Of a stretch of DNA of 33,860 nucleotides, positions 32,441 to 33,860 are shown in pieces. The translations under genes were made by a program, and so were the position numbers. The stretch spans positions 1-33,860 of the forward strand of contig AYNO01000023.1 in NCBI GenBank assembly GCA_000500915.1, written 5' to 3'. This DNA comes from Rhodobacter sp. CACIA14H1. Lineage in GTDB: Bacteria > Pseudomonadota > Alphaproteobacteria > Rhodobacterales > Rhodobacteraceae. Each line of letters begins with the position of its first letter. Within the stretch, counting starts at the first letter, position 1. The notes below the pieces were generated by a model that searched no databases, was not told the DNA's origin, and saw nothing but the letters and a program-made list of their open reading frames with translations.

Positions 32441-32641
32441 ATGACCACCCTCTCCATCCCCGACATGACCTGCGGCCACTGCAAGGCCTCCGTCGAATCC
32501 GCGCTGAAATCCCTCGGCGATGCGGGCGACATCACCGTCGATCTGCCGCAAAAGACCGCCACCACCACCGGCCCCGCCACCCCCGACCGCCTGCTCAAGG
32601 CGCTGGACGAGGTGGGCTTTCCCGCAACCGTGATCGGCTGA
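32441..32641 (+). CDS. copZ: copper chaperone, heavy-metal-associated domain (CopZ-like)
   Basis: A 66-residue single HMA domain with the Cu-binding motif MTCGHC (Cys11, Cys14), a ferredoxin-like beta-alpha-beta pattern and the typical end LLKALDEVGFPATVIG. It buffers Cu(I) in the cytosol and hands it to CopA. AGAAGG lies 11-16 nt before the ATG. It is divergent from copA with its own CueR-type promoter, so both respond to the same signal. Confidence 0.92.
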   Translation: MTTLSIPDMTCGHCKASVESALKSLGDAGDITVDLPQKTATTTGPATPDRLLKALDEVGFPATVIG

Positions 32642-32792
32642 CCGCGCCCCTATCCTTCCGGACCTGTTGCATCTGTCGCACACAGACGCTACCTCGTCGC
32701 AAATTCGTCATGGCTTTGTCTTGCCCCGGTCCCTTTCCGCGCTCAGATAAAGCAAAGACGGATGCCGGACCAAAGAAGACGAGCAGGACAGA

Positions 32793-32924
32793 ATGGCAAA
32801 GAAACCGACCACTTCGCAGCAGCAGGGCGGCAGCAACACCCCCTCGCAGCAGCAGGACCAATCGCAGGGCAGCAGCCAGCAGCAGGGCTCCACCCCGATC
32901 TTCCGCGACTGGGCCTCGATCTGA
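32793..32924 (+). CDS. 43-residue Gln/Ser-rich hypothetical protein
   Basis: An ATG at 32793 with CAGGACAG just upstream opens 43 codons, MAKKPTTSQQQGGSNTPSQQ and on to an ordered end TPIFRDWASI. Three QQQ blocks and Gly/Ser make a disordered chain; the C-terminal 9-10 residues look structured or interacting. CAG is the Gln codon nearly throughout. It ends 29 bp before a strong terminator and is not part of its neighbours. I do not recognise a family. Coding potential is supported by position, ribosome site and terminator, but conservation is unknown. Confidence 0.5.
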   Translation: MAKKPTTSQQQGGSNTPSQQQDQSQGSSQQQGSTPIFRDWASI

Positions 32925-32952
32925 CCCAAGACGGATCAGGCCTTCTCTTGTC

Positions 32953-32983
32953 ACGGGGTCAGCCTTAGGCTGGCCCCGTTTCG
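32953..32983 (+). terminator. Rho-independent terminator after the small Gln-rich ORF
   Basis: ACGGGGTCAGCC (32953-32964) pairs with GGCTGGCCCCGT (32968-32979), 12 bp with one T-G wobble and a TTA loop, followed by TTTCG. It ends the transcript before the TfoX-domain gene. Confidence 0.75.
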
Positions 32984-32999
32984 ATTCCGCAGGCCTCCC

Positions 33000-33329
33000 A
33001 TGCCCACCCCCGTCTCCTCCATCCGCAACCTCGGCCCCGCCTCCGAAGCCGCCTTCGCAAAGGCCGGCATACATTCGGCGGAAGAGGTGCAGGCGCTGGG
33101 CGCGGACGAAGCCTATCGCCGCCTCATCCAGTCCGGCACGCAACCGCATTTCATCGGCTACTACGTCCTTGTGATGGGCCTGCAGGGCCGCCCCTGGAAC
33201 GACTGCCAGGGGGAGGAGAAAAAGGCCCTCCGCGCCCGCTTCGACGCGATCAAGGCCACGACAGTGCAAAAGGGCCGCTCCGAACTGGAAGCGGCCCTCG
33301 ACATGCTCGGCGTCATCGAACGCCGCTAG
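33000..33329 (+). CDS. TfoX C-terminal-domain protein
   Basis: A 109-residue protein whose first about 80 residues match the TfoX C-terminal domain: SIRNLGPASEAAFAKAGIHSAEEVQALGADEAYRRLIQSG, a helix-hairpin-helix-like segment, then FIGYYVLVMGLQGRPWNDC. Full TfoX (Sxy) is a competence regulator with an N-terminal domain that is absent here. Stand-alone C-terminal versions are common in alphaproteobacteria and have no proven role. It is convergent with ndk; the shared terminator lies between them. Confidence 0.85.
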   Translation: MPTPVSSIRNLGPASEAAFAKAGIHSAEEVQALGADEAYRRLIQSGTQPHFIGYYVLVMGLQGRPWNDCQGEEKKALRARFDAIKATTVQKGRSELEAALDMLGVIERR

Positions 33330-33333
33330 CCAA

Positions 33334-33374
33334 ATTTCTTCGAAGAAATCTGCAAGAATCTTCGAAGATTTTTG
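33334..33374. terminator. two adjacent TTCGAA-centred palindromes, bidirectional terminator
   Basis: ATTTCTTCGAAGAAAT (33334-33349, perfect) and AATCTTCGAAGATT (33357-33370, perfect; extending to CAAGAATC...TTTTTG at 33353-33374 with one G-T wobble) lie between the convergent TfoX-domain gene and ndk, with T-rich tails on both strands. Confidence 0.75.
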
Positions 33375-33379
33375 CCTTC

Positions 33380-33802
33380 TCAGCCGACCAGCTCGAGGCC
33401 CGAGAAGAAGAACGCGATCTCGCGCGCGGCAGAGGCTTCGGAGTCCGACCCGTGGACCGAGTTCTCGCCCTTCGACAGCGCGAATTCCTTGCGGATCGTG
33501 CCTTCGGCAGCGGCGGCCGGATCGGTCGCGCCCATCACTTCGCGGTTCTTGGCAATCGCGCCCTCGCCTTCCAGCACCTGCACCACGACCGGCTCCGACG
33601 CCATGAACGCGCACAGCTCGCCATAGAAGCCGCGCTCCTTGTGCTCGGCATAGAAGGCACCGGCCTGCGCAGGCGACAGGTGGATGCGCTTGGAGGCGAC
33701 GACGCGCAGACCGGCCTCCTCGAACTTGGCAACGATCTTGCCGGTCAGGTTGCGCTTGGTGGCGTCGGGCTTGATGATCGACAGGGTGCGTTCGATGGCC
33801 AT
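33380..33802 (-). CDS. ndk: nucleoside diphosphate kinase
   Basis: Equalises NTP and dNTP pools by phosphate transfer through a histidine. 140 residues: [31 protein letters not shown], the substrate-region [14 protein letters not shown] and the active-site NSVHGSDS with His117. Length and sequence are standard for bacterial Ndk. GAGACGCC precedes the ATG at 33802; the remaining 58 bp to the window edge show no clear promoter. Confidence 0.98.
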   Translation of the reverse strand: MAIERTLSIIKPDATKRNLTGKIVAKFEEAGLRVVASKRIHLSPAQAGAFYAEHKERGFYGELCAFMASEPVVVQVLEGEGAIAKNREVMGATDPAAAAEGTIRKEFALSKGENSVHGSDSEASAAREIAFFFSGLELVG

Positions 33803-33860
33803 TGTGGCGTCTCCATATCAGGGGCGCGGGGTCCGTCCGCCACGCCGGAATTCATGCGCG

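Overview
The window looks like a chromosomal piece from a Rhodobacteraceae/Paracoccaceae-type alphaproteobacterium. The reasons are the very high G+C, the family signatures of nearly all genes, an FnrL-like site, Rhodobacterales-style intergenic hairpin repeats (AAATATCC type and CCCGGGTCAAGCCCGGG type), and the content itself: form II CO-dehydrogenase-like genes, a glycogen operon and a non-pyrrolysine MttB relative. I see no rRNA, tRNA, CRISPR array or prophage. The only mobile-element trace is an IS110 remnant.

Layout. (1) 1-1.9 kb, minus strand: pgl (cut by the window edge) and zwf, the first two steps of the oxidative pentose phosphate / Entner-Doudoroff route, behind a perfect LacI-type palindrome. 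zwf carries a one-base frameshift. (2) 2.1-4.4 kb: an MgtC-family membrane protein, an HNH endonuclease, and an IS110 N-terminal remnant with its upstream structured region. (3) 4.4-13.6 kb: a FIST-domain sensor overlapping a PAS-PAS-HK-REC kinase (resembling NosP/NahK), a small anchored protein of unknown function, then coxG-coxS-coxL-coxM of the form II (AYRGAGR) type. coxL has a one-base frameshift. A LuxR-family response regulator lies just beyond on the opposite strand and could be the kinase's partner. (4) 13.7-15.7 kb: a lytic-transglycosylase lipoprotein converging on an MttB-family methyltransferase. (5) 16-27.2 kb, minus strand: a full glycogen operon, glgP-glgB-glgC-glgA-glgX-pgm, tightly packed with ATGA overlaps and two LacI-type operator-like sites upstream of glgP. 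(6) 27.5-29.2 kb: an NsrR-like Rrf2 regulator with an upstream Fnr-like box, and an M19 dipeptidase. (7) 29.3-32.6 kb: a copper-efflux module, copA-cueR on the minus strand and copZ on the plus strand, each behind a recognisable CueR promoter with a 19-bp spacer. A strongly folded intergenic element sits between the two promoters. (8) 32.8-33.8 kb: a 43-residue Gln-rich small ORF with its own terminator, a TfoX C-terminal-domain protein, and ndk.

How the genes work together. zwf/pgl burn glucose-6-phosphate, while the glg operon stores and releases it through glucose-1-phosphate (pgm). Both have LacI-like sites, so shared sugar control is plausible but not shown. The FIST/kinase/LuxR set around the cox genes suggests redox- or NO-responsive control of a molybdenum hydroxylase whose substrate is not known.

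The least expected non-coding signal is a three-copy dispersed hairpin repeat (around 4.27, 12.74 and 32.26 kb) sharing a CAACG(G)TCAG leader and a GTGGCCCAAAGCCAC stem-loop. Both frameshifts are single G/C indels in short G/C runs, so assembly error must be excluded before calling either gene dead.
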